Shown: one piece after another, positions 6,619-13,731 of the stretch
Position numbering within the stretch: the stretch's first letter is position 1
How the letters are laid out: each line of letters begins with the position of its first letter
Origin: Lysobacteraceae bacterium
GTDB taxonomy: Bacteria > Pseudomonadota > Gammaproteobacteria > Xanthomonadales > Wenzhouxiangellaceae
Reading direction: 5' to 3'
Assembly: GCA_020201235.1 (NCBI GenBank)
Contig: JAIVHD010000235.1
Span: forward strand, 1-17,703
DNA: 17,703 nucleotides
The notes under the pieces: generated by a model
Told to the model about the DNA's origin: nothing
What the model saw: the letters and a program-made list of their open reading frames with translations, nothing else
Databases searched by the model: none
Program-made: the position numbers and the translations under genes

Positions 6619-8523
6619 ATGAAACCCTACAATGTGGTCCGGGCCGCCGTCGCGGCCCTGGTCGGCTTGACGGTGCTGGCCGGCTGTGGCGGCGAGCCGG
6701 AACCGGCTGAACAGCGTGTTGTCATCCTCGGATTTGACGGCATGGATCCGGTATTGGTGCAGCGCTGGATGGATGCCGGCTTGCTTCCGACCTTCAAGCG
6801 CCTGGCCGAGCAGGGGCATTTCCAGCCGCTTGGCACCAGCAACCCACCGCAATCTCCGGTCGCTTGGTCCGATTTCGCAACCGGCAATAACGCCGGCGAG
6901 CACGGCATCTTCGATTTTCTAAGGCGCGACCCGGAAACCTACGGTCCGCGTTTTTCCATCTCTGAAAATATTGCCCCGGAGAGCCATCTTGAGCTGTTCG
7001 GGCTGAGCATTCCGCTGGACGAGGGCCAGGTGCTCAATCGTCGCCAGGGCGAGCCGTTCTGGACCGCCGCCGAGCAAGGCGGCACGCGCGCCTCGGTGCT
7101 GCGCGTTCCGGTAACTTATCCACCCGATGACATCTACCGGATGCTTTCCGGCATGGGCGTGCCCGACCTGCTCGGCACGCAGGGCACGTACACGTTTTAC
7201 ACGACCACCCGAATTGGCAGCGCAGGCTCGAGCACGCGCGTGGTCCGTGTGCGGCCGGGCCGCGACGGTACAATCGAGGCGACGCTCGAAGGCCCGCCCG
7301 ACCCGCTGCTGAAAGAGCAGACCGTCATGGAGGTTCCACTGGTAATCGCGCCGACCGATCCCGGCGCCAGAATCACGCTCGGCGATACCGAAACCGTGTT
7401 GCAGGTTGGCCAGTGGTCGGACTGGGTACGGGTCACCTTCGATGTCACCGGCCCGGTCAACGTAACCGGCACCGTCCGACTGCTGCTTGCCCAGGATTAT
7501 CCACGACCGCGACTGTATGTCTCGCCGATCCAGGTCGACCCGACTCGGCCGGCCGTTCCGATCTCCTCGCCGCCCGGCTACGCGGCCGAGTTGGCCGATC
7601 GCATCGGTTTGTACCACACGCTTGGCATGCCGGAAGAAACCTGGTCGCTCAACGAAGAGCACATCTCGGACGCGGCCTGGTTGGAAATGGTAAAAACCAT
7701 CCTGGCCGAACGCGAAGCCATGTGGTTCGACACCCTGGACCGCAACGACAGCGAGCTGGTCGTCGGTGTGTTCGTGCAGACCGACCGGGTCAGCCACATG
7801 TTCTACCGGGGCCTCGACCCGGAACACCCGCGCTATGCCGATACGCTGCCCGAGCACCGCGATTCGATCGAGTGGATTTATACCGAGGCCGACCGGATTC
7901 TCGCCGAAACCATGGACCGCCTGGGACCTGAAGACCAATTGATCGTCATCAGCGACCACGGCTTCGCGCCGTTTCGCAAGGCCGTGCACCTCAATCGCTG
8001 GCTGGTCGATAACGGCTATCTGAGCCTTAAAGACGGTAGCCAAGAATCGGATGTGGTCTTTGCCAACGTCGACTGGAGCCGCTCGCGCGCTTACGCGCTG
8101 GGACTCAACGGCCTGTTTATTAACAAGGCCGGGCGCGAAGCGCAAGGCATCGTCGAAGCGGGCGAAGTCGACGACCTCAAACGCAGAATTCGCGAAGACA
8201 TGCTGGCCTGGCGCGAACAGGGCGAGGGCGAGGCTGTCATCCGTCGGGTTTTTGACGGCCTGGAAATCTACCCCGGCACAGAAGACAGCGACGAGGCACC
8301 GGACCTGGTGATTGGCTATGAGCGCGGCTACCGCGCATCTTGGCAGACCACGCTGGGTGCGATTCCGGGCTCACTGATGGAGCCGAATCGCCAGAAATGG
8401 AGTGGCGACCATTGCATCGACCCCGAACTGGTGCCCGGCGTGCTGTTCACTTCGTTCAAACCCGATGGCCGGATTGATTCGATCCAGGATATCCGGGCGC
8501 TCGCGCAAGGGCACATTCATTGA
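6619..8523 (+). CDS. Lipoprotein, type I phosphodiesterase / alkaline-phosphatase fold
   Basis: A 634-residue exported lipoprotein with a signal peptide and lipobox LAGC (Cys23). It has the core of the type I phosphodiesterase/nucleotide pyrophosphatase branch: Asp40 in LGFDGMD, the nucleophile loop PPQSPVAWSDFATG with Ser79, Asp389 and His393 in VQTDRVSHMFYRG, Asp446 and His447 in VISDHGFAPF, and a late GDH with His598. These give the full set expected for two metal sites, so it should be an active hydrolase or transferase of phosphoesters. A beta-rich insert at about 185-310 separates the two halves of the core and may select the substrate. GAGA lies upstream of ATG 6619. The stop codon overlaps the start of the YidC-like gene, indicating coupled translation. 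The substrate is unknown; an envelope lipid or glycan is a guess from the location. Confidence 0.88.
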   Translation: MKPYNVVRAAVAALVGLTVLAGCGGEPEPAEQRVVILGFDGMDPVLVQRWMDAGLLPTFKRLAEQGHFQPLGTSNPPQSPVAWSDFATGNNAGEHGIFDFLRRDPETYGPRFSISENIAPESHLELFGLSIPLDEGQVLNRRQGEPFWTAAEQGGTRASVLRVPVTYPPDDIYRMLSGMGVPDLLGTQGTYTFYTTTRIGSAGSSTRVVRVRPGRDGTIEATLEGPPDPLLKEQTVMEVPLVIAPTDPGARITLGDTETVLQVGQWSDWVRVTFDVTGPVNVTGTVRLLLAQDYPRPRLYVSPIQVDPTRPAVPISSPPGYAAELADRIGLYHTLGMPEETWSLNEEHISDAAWLEMVKTILAEREAMWFDTLDRNDSELVVGVFVQTDRVSHMFYRGLDPEHPRYADTLPEHRDSIEWIYTEADRILAETMDRLGPEDQLIVISDHGFAPFRKAVHLNRWLVDNGYLSLKDGSQESDVVFANVDWSRSRAYALGLNGLFINKAGREAQGIVEAGEVDDLKRRIREDMLAWREQGEGEAVIRRVFDGLEIYPGTEDSDEAPDLVIGYERGYRASWQTTLGAIPGSLMEPNRQKWSGDHCIDPELVPGVLFTSFKPDGRIDSIQDIRALAQGHIH

Positions 8524-9173
8524 ACCATTACGGCGTACTCGACTGGCCAGGGCTGGTCTTCGGCTGGATCAACCAGGGCCTGGTTGCCGTTCTACCCGAA
8601 CCCATGGCCCTGGCTTTGTGGGCGTTGTTTTCGGCCTGGATGACGATGTGGGTGTACCGCCGCTTTTCCAACCAGGAAAAGCTGGCCGCGCTCAAGCCCC
8701 AAGTCAAGGCGGTGCAGAAAAAGCTGTCCAACTACGACGGCGAGTTCAGCGGCCTGAAACCGCTGATCCTGGAAAACTTCAAGCTATCGGGTCGCCACAT
8801 CCTGCTGGCTCTCGGCCCGGCCTTGCTGGCCGGAATCCCGGTGCTGTTCGTGCTGGTCTGGGTATCCAATGCCTTCGGCGTCAAGATGCCGGAGTTCGGC
8901 AGCCCGGTGCAGGTCACGGCCGTTGCCGATGAGCAGGCCGTAGCGGCCGAGCGCTGGCAGTGGCGCGGAATCCAGGCGCAAGCCTTCGATGCGCCTGAAA
9001 ACGGCGGCTACCAGTGGACCATTGCCTGGCCGGAGGCCGAAACCCCGGCGACGCTGGTCACGCCTGGCGGCGACCTGGTTGTGCAGCTTCCGCCGCCCCG
9101 CCCTTCGCCAATTCTGCATCCACGTCAATGGTGGAACGCACTCATCGCCGCACCGGCAAAAAGGCCTGCGTGA
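8520..9173 (+). CDS. Small YidC/Oxa1-like membrane protein with extracytoplasmic domain
   Basis: A 217-residue membrane protein. The order is an amphipathic N-terminus (LDWPGLVFGWINQGL), a first membrane helix at about 28-46, a charged helical stretch at 51-75 (KLAALKPQVKAVQKKL), an amphipathic stretch (LILENFKLSGRHIL), a second membrane helix at about 93-116 containing GPALLAGIPVLFVLVW, and an extracytoplasmic tail of about 100 residues, probably beta-rich. The pattern alkPqvkavQkkl followed by P.l..iPvlf.L closely recalls the cytoplasmic hairpin and next helix of YidC/Oxa1 and of the archaeal DUF106 and EMC3 relatives. It has only two membrane helices, where YidC has five conserved ones. 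The TTG start at 8520 overlaps the TGA of the phosphodiesterase gene, and the N-terminal match supports it. Homology is inferred by eye. Its tie to the phosphodiesterase suggests a dedicated assembly or partner role. Confidence 0.75.
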   Translation: MNHYGVLDWPGLVFGWINQGLVAVLPEPMALALWALFSAWMTMWVYRRFSNQEKLAALKPQVKAVQKKLSNYDGEFSGLKPLILENFKLSGRHILLALGPALLAGIPVLFVLVWVSNAFGVKMPEFGSPVQVTAVADEQAVAAERWQWRGIQAQAFDAPENGGYQWTIAWPEAETPATLVTPGGDLVVQLPPPRPSPILHPRQWWNALIAAPAKRPA

Positions 9174-10494
9174 TGCCCTCTTGAAGCACTGTATTGCTAC
9201 CAAAATCCAGCACGCTGGCCGACTGCGAAGGCCCCACAATGTTATTGCTGGTACCGGCACCGAAGAAAACGCTGGCCTGCTCGGACTCAAGATTGGCAAA
9301 CCCGGTGTTGGCACCGATGTACCAATCCAAAACAGCGCGGTTGCCTGAATTCAAAAACACGCCCGTGCCGCTGCCGGCAAAGCGGTTACCAACAATCGTA
9401 CCTCTGGACAGGTCGGTCACGAACACCCCGGTTACCTCTGTATCACCCGTGGTTTCGAGATTGAAGACGTTTCCAGCAATGGAAATGCGTCCATTTTGCG
9501 CCTGCAGATCTACCGGCAGACCCAGAGCAATTGCGTCGGCACTCGCGTCGCCGGCGATATTGAAGGTATTGCTCTCGACCGCAAGGCGGGTGCTGGCGGG
9601 CGACTCAGCCGAAACTGCGGCCATGAAAATTGCGGAGTAGCCATTATCGGCGGTTGAGCTACCGTTGAATTCATTCCCAATGACGCTGGTCGATTGACCG
9701 GTGTCGATCAAAACGATGTCTGCGAGCGTCAAATTGTTGAGGTCGCCGGGGTTGAAGACATTGAAGTTGATATCGACCTGGGCCTGGCCGCGAAGCTGCG
9801 TGCCGATTGAAAATTCGAAATTACTAAAGCTGCTCCGATTGACCTTGATCGTGCCAAGCAGCGTGTTCTTGCAACCGCCAAGAACAGCCCCTTCGGCACC
9901 GGCCTCAAGCGCGAACGTGCCACCCAGCGCCAGACCGCGGGTGGCAAAATCAATTCGGTCAACCTGGCCGAAAATGACATCGTTGCTGCATTCCGCGCTA
10001 CCAGTCGCGGTACCGGTCAGGTGGACCAGCGAGCGCAGAGCTGCGCCATCGGTGCACGGCTCGACCGCAGCGTCGTACTCGATCCGCATGAACTGCAGGA
10101 TCGGCCGGCCTTCAACGAACTTGAGCGCCGCCGGCGCTTGGCCGGCCGCCGCCATTGCCGCGCAATTGATCGAATTCGGCAGCACGCGTAAAGTCGTCGA
10201 GTCGCGCGTCGTGCCCTCGAATCGACCCGAAAAATCACGCACGATAACGCTGCTGATAAAATAGCTCGCGCGCTGCAACTTGACGACTGGAATCCCGCTG
10301 ATCGTTGCCAGGTCCAGGCCGCACTGGATATTCTCCGTATCGTCGGAGCCTGTTGGAAGAACATTGACCTGCAGGGCATTATTGTCGATGCCAACAAACT
10401 CCTCGTCGCAACTCTGGGCAAACACAGAGCCACAAAGAAAAAGACCCAGCATCAAACTGGTATAAAATCGAATATTCAAGGAAAGCCTCGCCAT
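9142..10494 (-). CDS. Secreted right-handed beta-helix protein
   Basis: A 450-residue exported protein. The signal peptide MARLSLNIRFYTSLMLGLFL continues to VFAQ and cleaves near residue 26. I chose the ATG at 10494 because it starts this signal peptide and has GGGGG about ten bases upstream; the open frame extends to 10542. The body is rich in Asn, Gly, Ser and Thr with recurring (G/S)N.F rungs: GNEFNG, SNTFNI, GNVFNL and GNRFAG, each following a short hydrophobic strand. This spacing is typical of parallel beta-helices of the pectin-lyase type, including polysaccharide lyases, hydrolases and adhesins. No catalytic motif is recognisable, so activity cannot be assigned. It converges with the YidC-like gene, and the last 32 bases overlap. 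A possible promoter (TTGAAT, 17 bases, TAGTAT) lies just upstream but is weak. Confidence 0.75.
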   Translation of the reverse strand: MARLSLNIRFYTSLMLGLFLCGSVFAQSCDEEFVGIDNNALQVNVLPTGSDDTENIQCGLDLATISGIPVVKLQRASYFISSVIVRDFSGRFEGTTRDSTTLRVLPNSINCAAMAAAGQAPAALKFVEGRPILQFMRIEYDAAVEPCTDGAALRSLVHLTGTATGSAECSNDVIFGQVDRIDFATRGLALGGTFALEAGAEGAVLGGCKNTLLGTIKVNRSSFSNFEFSIGTQLRGQAQVDINFNVFNPGDLNNLTLADIVLIDTGQSTSVIGNEFNGSSTADNGYSAIFMAAVSAESPASTRLAVESNTFNIAGDASADAIALGLPVDLQAQNGRISIAGNVFNLETTGDTEVTGVFVTDLSRGTIVGNRFAGSGTGVFLNSGNRAVLDWYIGANTGFANLESEQASVFFGAGTSNNIVGPSQSASVLDFGSNTVLQEGITQAFLPVRR

Positions 10495-10719
10495 TTGGAT
10501 AACCCCCATCCACATACTAACTAAAAAGCGGTGCCCATTCAATCGACCGCAGTAGAATAAATAGTCAATCTTTCAAAGGCTTAAAAAGACAACTCACTCG
10601 ACGCGCGACGCGGCTCGGCGATCGCCTGGCAGGCACCGATCCGGTCAGGCGAGTACGCCTCCGGTGCGATTGGTCGCGAAACGCCCCAGCCACGGCACCT
10701 GGCGTCACCTCGCGAAGGC

Positions 10720-10739
10720 GGGGTGGTGAATAAGGCGGG
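10720..10739 (+). repeat. REP-like intergenic repeat, copy 4 (reference copy)
   Basis: GGGGTGGTGAATAAGGCGGG is the clearest copy of the family. Upstream it shares a further stretch (GGCGTCACCTCGCG) with copy 5, which reads GGCGGGTCACGCCTGCGG, so the unit may be about 40 bases long. It ends only a few bases before the putative sufT promoter. Confidence 0.6.
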
Positions 10740-10746
10740 TTTAAAG

Positions 10747-10763
10747 AGTACAATATCGGTACT
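10747..10763 (+). promoter_or_regulatory. Possible operator and -10 box upstream of sufT
   Basis: AGTAC and GTACT form a perfect 5-bp inverted repeat around AATATCG. TACAAT at 10749-10754, a five-of-six match to a -10 box, lies inside it, so a bound repressor would cover the promoter. No good -35 is seen, and the site does not match an IscR consensus I know. Confidence 0.3.
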
Positions 10764-10802
10764 GAATTCGTTTACTAATACCACGAAGCCGATTCCTGCC
10801 CT

Positions 10803-11354
10803 ATGTTCAGCCAATCCTACGCACCGGTAAAATTCGAGCGCGATGCCGAAGCGGCGTTGATTCCGGAAGGCCAAATGGTCAAATTGCCGGCCGGCACAAC
10901 CGGTTACCTGACCCAGTCACTGGGTGGGAGCTTCACGATATACGTGGACGGGCGCTTGTTCCGCCTGGCCGGCGAAGACGCCGACGCAATCGGGCGCGAA
11001 CCGCAGCCGCGACCGGAGTTGCCTGAAAATGCCAGCGACCAGGACCTTGAGGAGGTCGTACTGAGGCAGCTCAAGACCTGCTACGACCCTGAAATACCGA
11101 TCAATATCGTCGACCTGGGCCTGATTTACGATTGCGACATCCAGCACAATGAGCACGGTCGCCGCGACATCGAGATTCGCATGACGCTGACCGCGCCGGG
11201 TTGTGGAATGGGCGACTTCCTGGTCGACGACGTGCGCTCGCGACTGTTGCTGATCCCGACCATCGACCGGGTCGATGTCGAGCTGACCTTTGATCCACCC
11301 TGGAACCAGGAAATGATGAGCGAATCAGCCCGCCTCGACACCGGGATGTTCTAA
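10803..11354 (+). CDS. sufT: Iron-sulfur cluster assembly protein SufT
   Basis: A 183-residue cytoplasmic protein in two parts. Residues 1-60 form the SufT-specific N-terminal segment, with GTTGYLTQSLGGSFTIYVDG. Residues about 80-165 form a MIP18/DUF59 domain with DPEIPINIVDLGLIYD at 95-110 and MTLTAPGCGMGDFL at 127-140, including the conserved Cys134. SufT-type DUF59 proteins help mature iron-sulfur proteins. Length and both domains fit the family. In many Proteobacteria sufT lies in the suf operon, but here no other suf gene is in view. It is followed 23 bases later by an unrelated membrane protein gene. The ATG start is supported by the conserved N-terminus; in-frame stops lie upstream and no strong ribosome binding site is seen. 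Confidence 0.92.
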   Translation: MFSQSYAPVKFERDAEAALIPEGQMVKLPAGTTGYLTQSLGGSFTIYVDGRLFRLAGEDADAIGREPQPRPELPENASDQDLEEVVLRQLKTCYDPEIPINIVDLGLIYDCDIQHNEHGRRDIEIRMTLTAPGCGMGDFLVDDVRSRLLLIPTIDRVDVELTFDPPWNQEMMSESARLDTGMF

Positions 11355-11377
11355 CCCCGGCCTCGAACAAGTCTCGT

Positions 11378-12578
11378 GTGCAACCGAAACTCGACATCGC
11401 AGCATCACTGAAGCAACCGTTTGCCGAAGGGCTGCGCGGCTGGCTTGCCGGGGCGCTCGGTGCCGGCTTTTTGATCGAACTGATTTCCGGTTCGCTGCCG
11501 CTCGGCGGGCTGATCGGCTTTATCCTGTCATTTCTCGTATGGCTGGTGCTGTACCGGGTTGCCAGCGAAACGCTGCTGATTACCGCCGATGGCGAAACAG
11601 TCGCCAGCGCGTCGCGATTCCAGGCCTCCGACGGCCTCGCGGCACGCCACGTCGGTCTCTGGGTAATCGCGACACTCGCGCTTGCCATACCGGCAATTTA
11701 TTTCGGAACCGGCGGCGCAATCCTTGGCAGCATCGCGATCGCGGCCGTTCTACCCGCCGCCACCATCGTGCTTACGCTCAGCCGCAGCCTGGTCGAAGCG
11801 CTGCTGCCGAGTCAGTGGGTGCGGCTGCTGTTGCGCATCGGATATGGCGACTACGGGCGTTTGTGTGGCGTTTTGCTGGCCGCGGCGCTGACCTTACCTG
11901 GCGCTTGCCGGGACACTGGCCTGGCTTGGCATCGACGCGCTGATCCGGAGCCCGTTGATGCTGGCCTTTTGGAGCGGCGCGGTGCTGGCATGGTTTCATC
12001 TCGCCGGTCGGGTCGTTCACCTGCATCGATCCGAACTCGGGCTCGACGAAAGCAAGGTTGAAAGCGAGCGCGCACCCGAACCGTTCAGTCGCGATCCCGA
12101 AGCACTGTGGAACGAGGTCAGCCGCCGCGGCGGCAGTGAGGCAATGCACGCCGATCTGGCCCGCCACCTGGACGGCAGCGGCGACCGAGAACGCCGGTTA
12201 CAACATGCGCGCCAGCACATTAGCGCACTACTGCTGGCGTTCGAGAAGCCCGAAGCCGCGCTGCAGCGCACCTCGCGCATGCTACAAATCGATCGCGGGT
12301 TTACGCTGAACGATACCGACACGATGTTCGCGCTGGTCTGGGCCGCCTCAAGGCATAACCCACGCGAACTCTGTGCGCACCTGGCCGATAATTATCTCGC
12401 CCGCTTCCCCAATTCAGTCAAGTGCAATGAGGTGCGATTGCTGGCCTGCGAAGCCCTGGCCGAGGAACCATCCGGGCGGCGCGCCATGGCCGAGCACTGG
12501 TTTCGCCAGTTGATGACGGCTGATCTGGCCGACCTGCAGCGCGAACGACTGGCCGCCCTGGCAAAACGCTATCTTTGA
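11378..12578 (+). pseudogene. Frameshifted membrane protein with C-terminal soluble domain
   Basis: Two frames join into one protein of about 400 residues. The first starts at GTG 11378 and encodes hydrophobic segments at about 20-60 and 90-135, then GVLLAAALT. The sense then continues in the next frame as YLALAGTLAWLGIDALIRS, MLAFWSGAVLAWFHLAGR and a soluble helical domain ending KRYL at 12578. Dropping one T from the CCTTACC at 11892-11898 restores the hydrophobic helix (ALTYLALAG), so a one-base insertion is likely. The first frame read further gives an Arg-rich nonsense tail to 12061. No programmed slippery site is visible. The soluble part is Ala/Leu/Arg-rich and could hold TPR-like helices. 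I do not recognise the family. Whether this is a true pseudogene or a sequencing error cannot be told from here. It is probably co-transcribed with sufT. Confidence 0.7.
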
Positions 12579-12640
12579 AACCGCTCACACAGTGACCGGC
12601 AGTGAAACGAAATCCGGTTGATGGATGGCGGGTCACGCCT

Positions 12641-12663
12641 GCGGCGATGCTGAATAAGCCCGG
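12641..12663 (+). repeat. REP-like intergenic repeat, copy 5
   Basis: GCGGCGATGCTGAATAAGCCCGG matches the family in its GAATAAG(G/C)C(G)GG half and less well before that. It lies in the 105-base gap between the convergent ends of the membrane protein gene and apbE. Confidence 0.45.
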
Positions 12664-12683
12664 TGGAGACGGCACCGGCGCGG

Positions 12684-13697
12684 TCAATGCCCGATACGTG
12701 CCACCTCTCCTTTTTCGTCTATGATCACGGCGCGGTCAATCCCAAGGCCCCTGGCGACGCCGCGCCATCGTTGCCGGCCGGCCACCACCAGCGCTGTGGC
12801 ACCGGCGTCGGCCAGCAGCGGGTCCGGGTCGACGACCGTCGCTTGCATCACCCCGTGGACCGGCCGGCCGGTGGCCGGATCGAGGATGTGCGCATATCGC
12901 TTGCCATCAAACTCGCCGTATCGATGGTAATTGCCGGAGGTGAAGACCGCAAGTGGGCGGTCGATTTCCAGCGTTTCGAGCACGCCGCCGTCTACATCGC
13001 GAATGGCCACGCGCCACGACCGCTTGCCGGCGCCGCAGACCATCACATCGCCACCGGCATTGATCATGGCCGAGTCAATGTCGCGCGCGGCGATCAGCCG
13101 GCACGCGCGCTTGACCGCCAAGCCCTTGGCGAGGCCGCTGAAATCGAGCTGCACGGTGGTGCTTGAGGTCTCGACCGTGGTGCCTTCGAGCGCGAGATTT
13201 TGCGTCGATGGAGCGCTTGCGACCAGCGCATCGATTTTCGCGTCCGGTGGAGGAGGCTCGGTAATCGGGTAGTCCGAGGTATGAAAGCCCCACAGTTTAA
13301 CCAGCATTCCAATGGCCGGATTGAACGTGCCCTGGCTGGCCGGCTCCAAACGCTGGCTGACCCGGATCAGCCCGGCTATATCGATGCTGGTTTCGAACGA
13401 CCGGCCGGCCGCCAGCGCCGAATTGAGCTGCGTTAGCGCGCCGGCTTCCCAGGGATGCAGCTCTTTGTGCATGCCTTGCAACATCCGACCAATGTCGCCA
13501 AATGCGGCCGCTGCATCGGCCTCGGAGCTCTGGCGCAATTGAACCTCAACTTCGGTGCCAAACACGCCAAACACGGCACGCCGGTCGCTGCGGGTCGGCT
13601 CACAACCGACCAACAGCAAAGCCAGCGTCAGGAGCGTTGTTTTAACCCCTGCCCGAAACGGAATCTGGCGCGGCGCGCGAGCGCCGCGATCGGGCAT
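12684..13697 (-). CDS. apbE: FAD:protein FMN transferase (ApbE), lipoprotein
   Basis: A 337-residue lipoprotein that would attach FMN from FAD to Thr residues of exported or membrane flavoproteins. The signal peptide TTLLTLALLLVGC ends in a lipobox Cys. Family motifs follow in order: TFNPAIGMLVKLWGF, QLDFSGLAKGLAVKRA, SAMINAGGDVMVCG, FTSGNYHRYGEFDGKRYAHI and ILDPATGRPVHG, then ADAGATALVVAG near the end with the Asp expected to bind magnesium. The length is normal. I chose ATG 13697; the frame is open to 13823 but that would overlap btuB and precede the signal peptide with an Arg-rich stretch. It lies 34 bases after btuB, so it is probably co-transcribed with btuB under the cobalamin riboswitch. 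No target flavoprotein, such as an Rnf, Nqr or FMN-binding protein, is in the window. Confidence 0.9.
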   Translation of the reverse strand: MPDRGARAPRQIPFRAGVKTTLLTLALLLVGCEPTRSDRRAVFGVFGTEVEVQLRQSSEADAAAAFGDIGRMLQGMHKELHPWEAGALTQLNSALAAGRSFETSIDIAGLIRVSQRLEPASQGTFNPAIGMLVKLWGFHTSDYPITEPPPPDAKIDALVASAPSTQNLALEGTTVETSSTTVQLDFSGLAKGLAVKRACRLIAARDIDSAMINAGGDVMVCGAGKRSWRVAIRDVDGGVLETLEIDRPLAVFTSGNYHRYGEFDGKRYAHILDPATGRPVHGVMQATVVDPDPLLADAGATALVVAGRQRWRGVARGLGIDRAVIIDEKGEVARIGH

Positions 13698-13731
13698 GGT
13701 CGCGACCGGCGCTCGCCGCCCGGTACCGGAA

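Larger units (their letters stand above)
10495..10802. other. Intergenic region between divergent beta-helix and sufT genes
   Basis: This 308-base gap holds no credible gene. It contains a nested palindrome at 10633-10667 (outer arms GCACCG/CGGTGC, inner arms AGGCG/CGCCT around agta), the best copy of the intergenic repeat at 10720-10739 and a possible operator at 10747-10763. Promoters for both flanking genes must lie here. Confidence 0.6.

Noticed and set aside
6919..8145. A 408-codon open frame on the minus strand, antisense to the phosphodiesterase lipoprotein
   Set aside because: Shadow of a well-supported gene; Arg/Gly/His-rich translation without motifs.
11895..12061. Continuation of the membrane protein's first frame to its own stop
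   Set aside because: The translation becomes Arg- and Gly-rich with no hydrophobic pattern, while the neighbouring frame continues the membrane helix.
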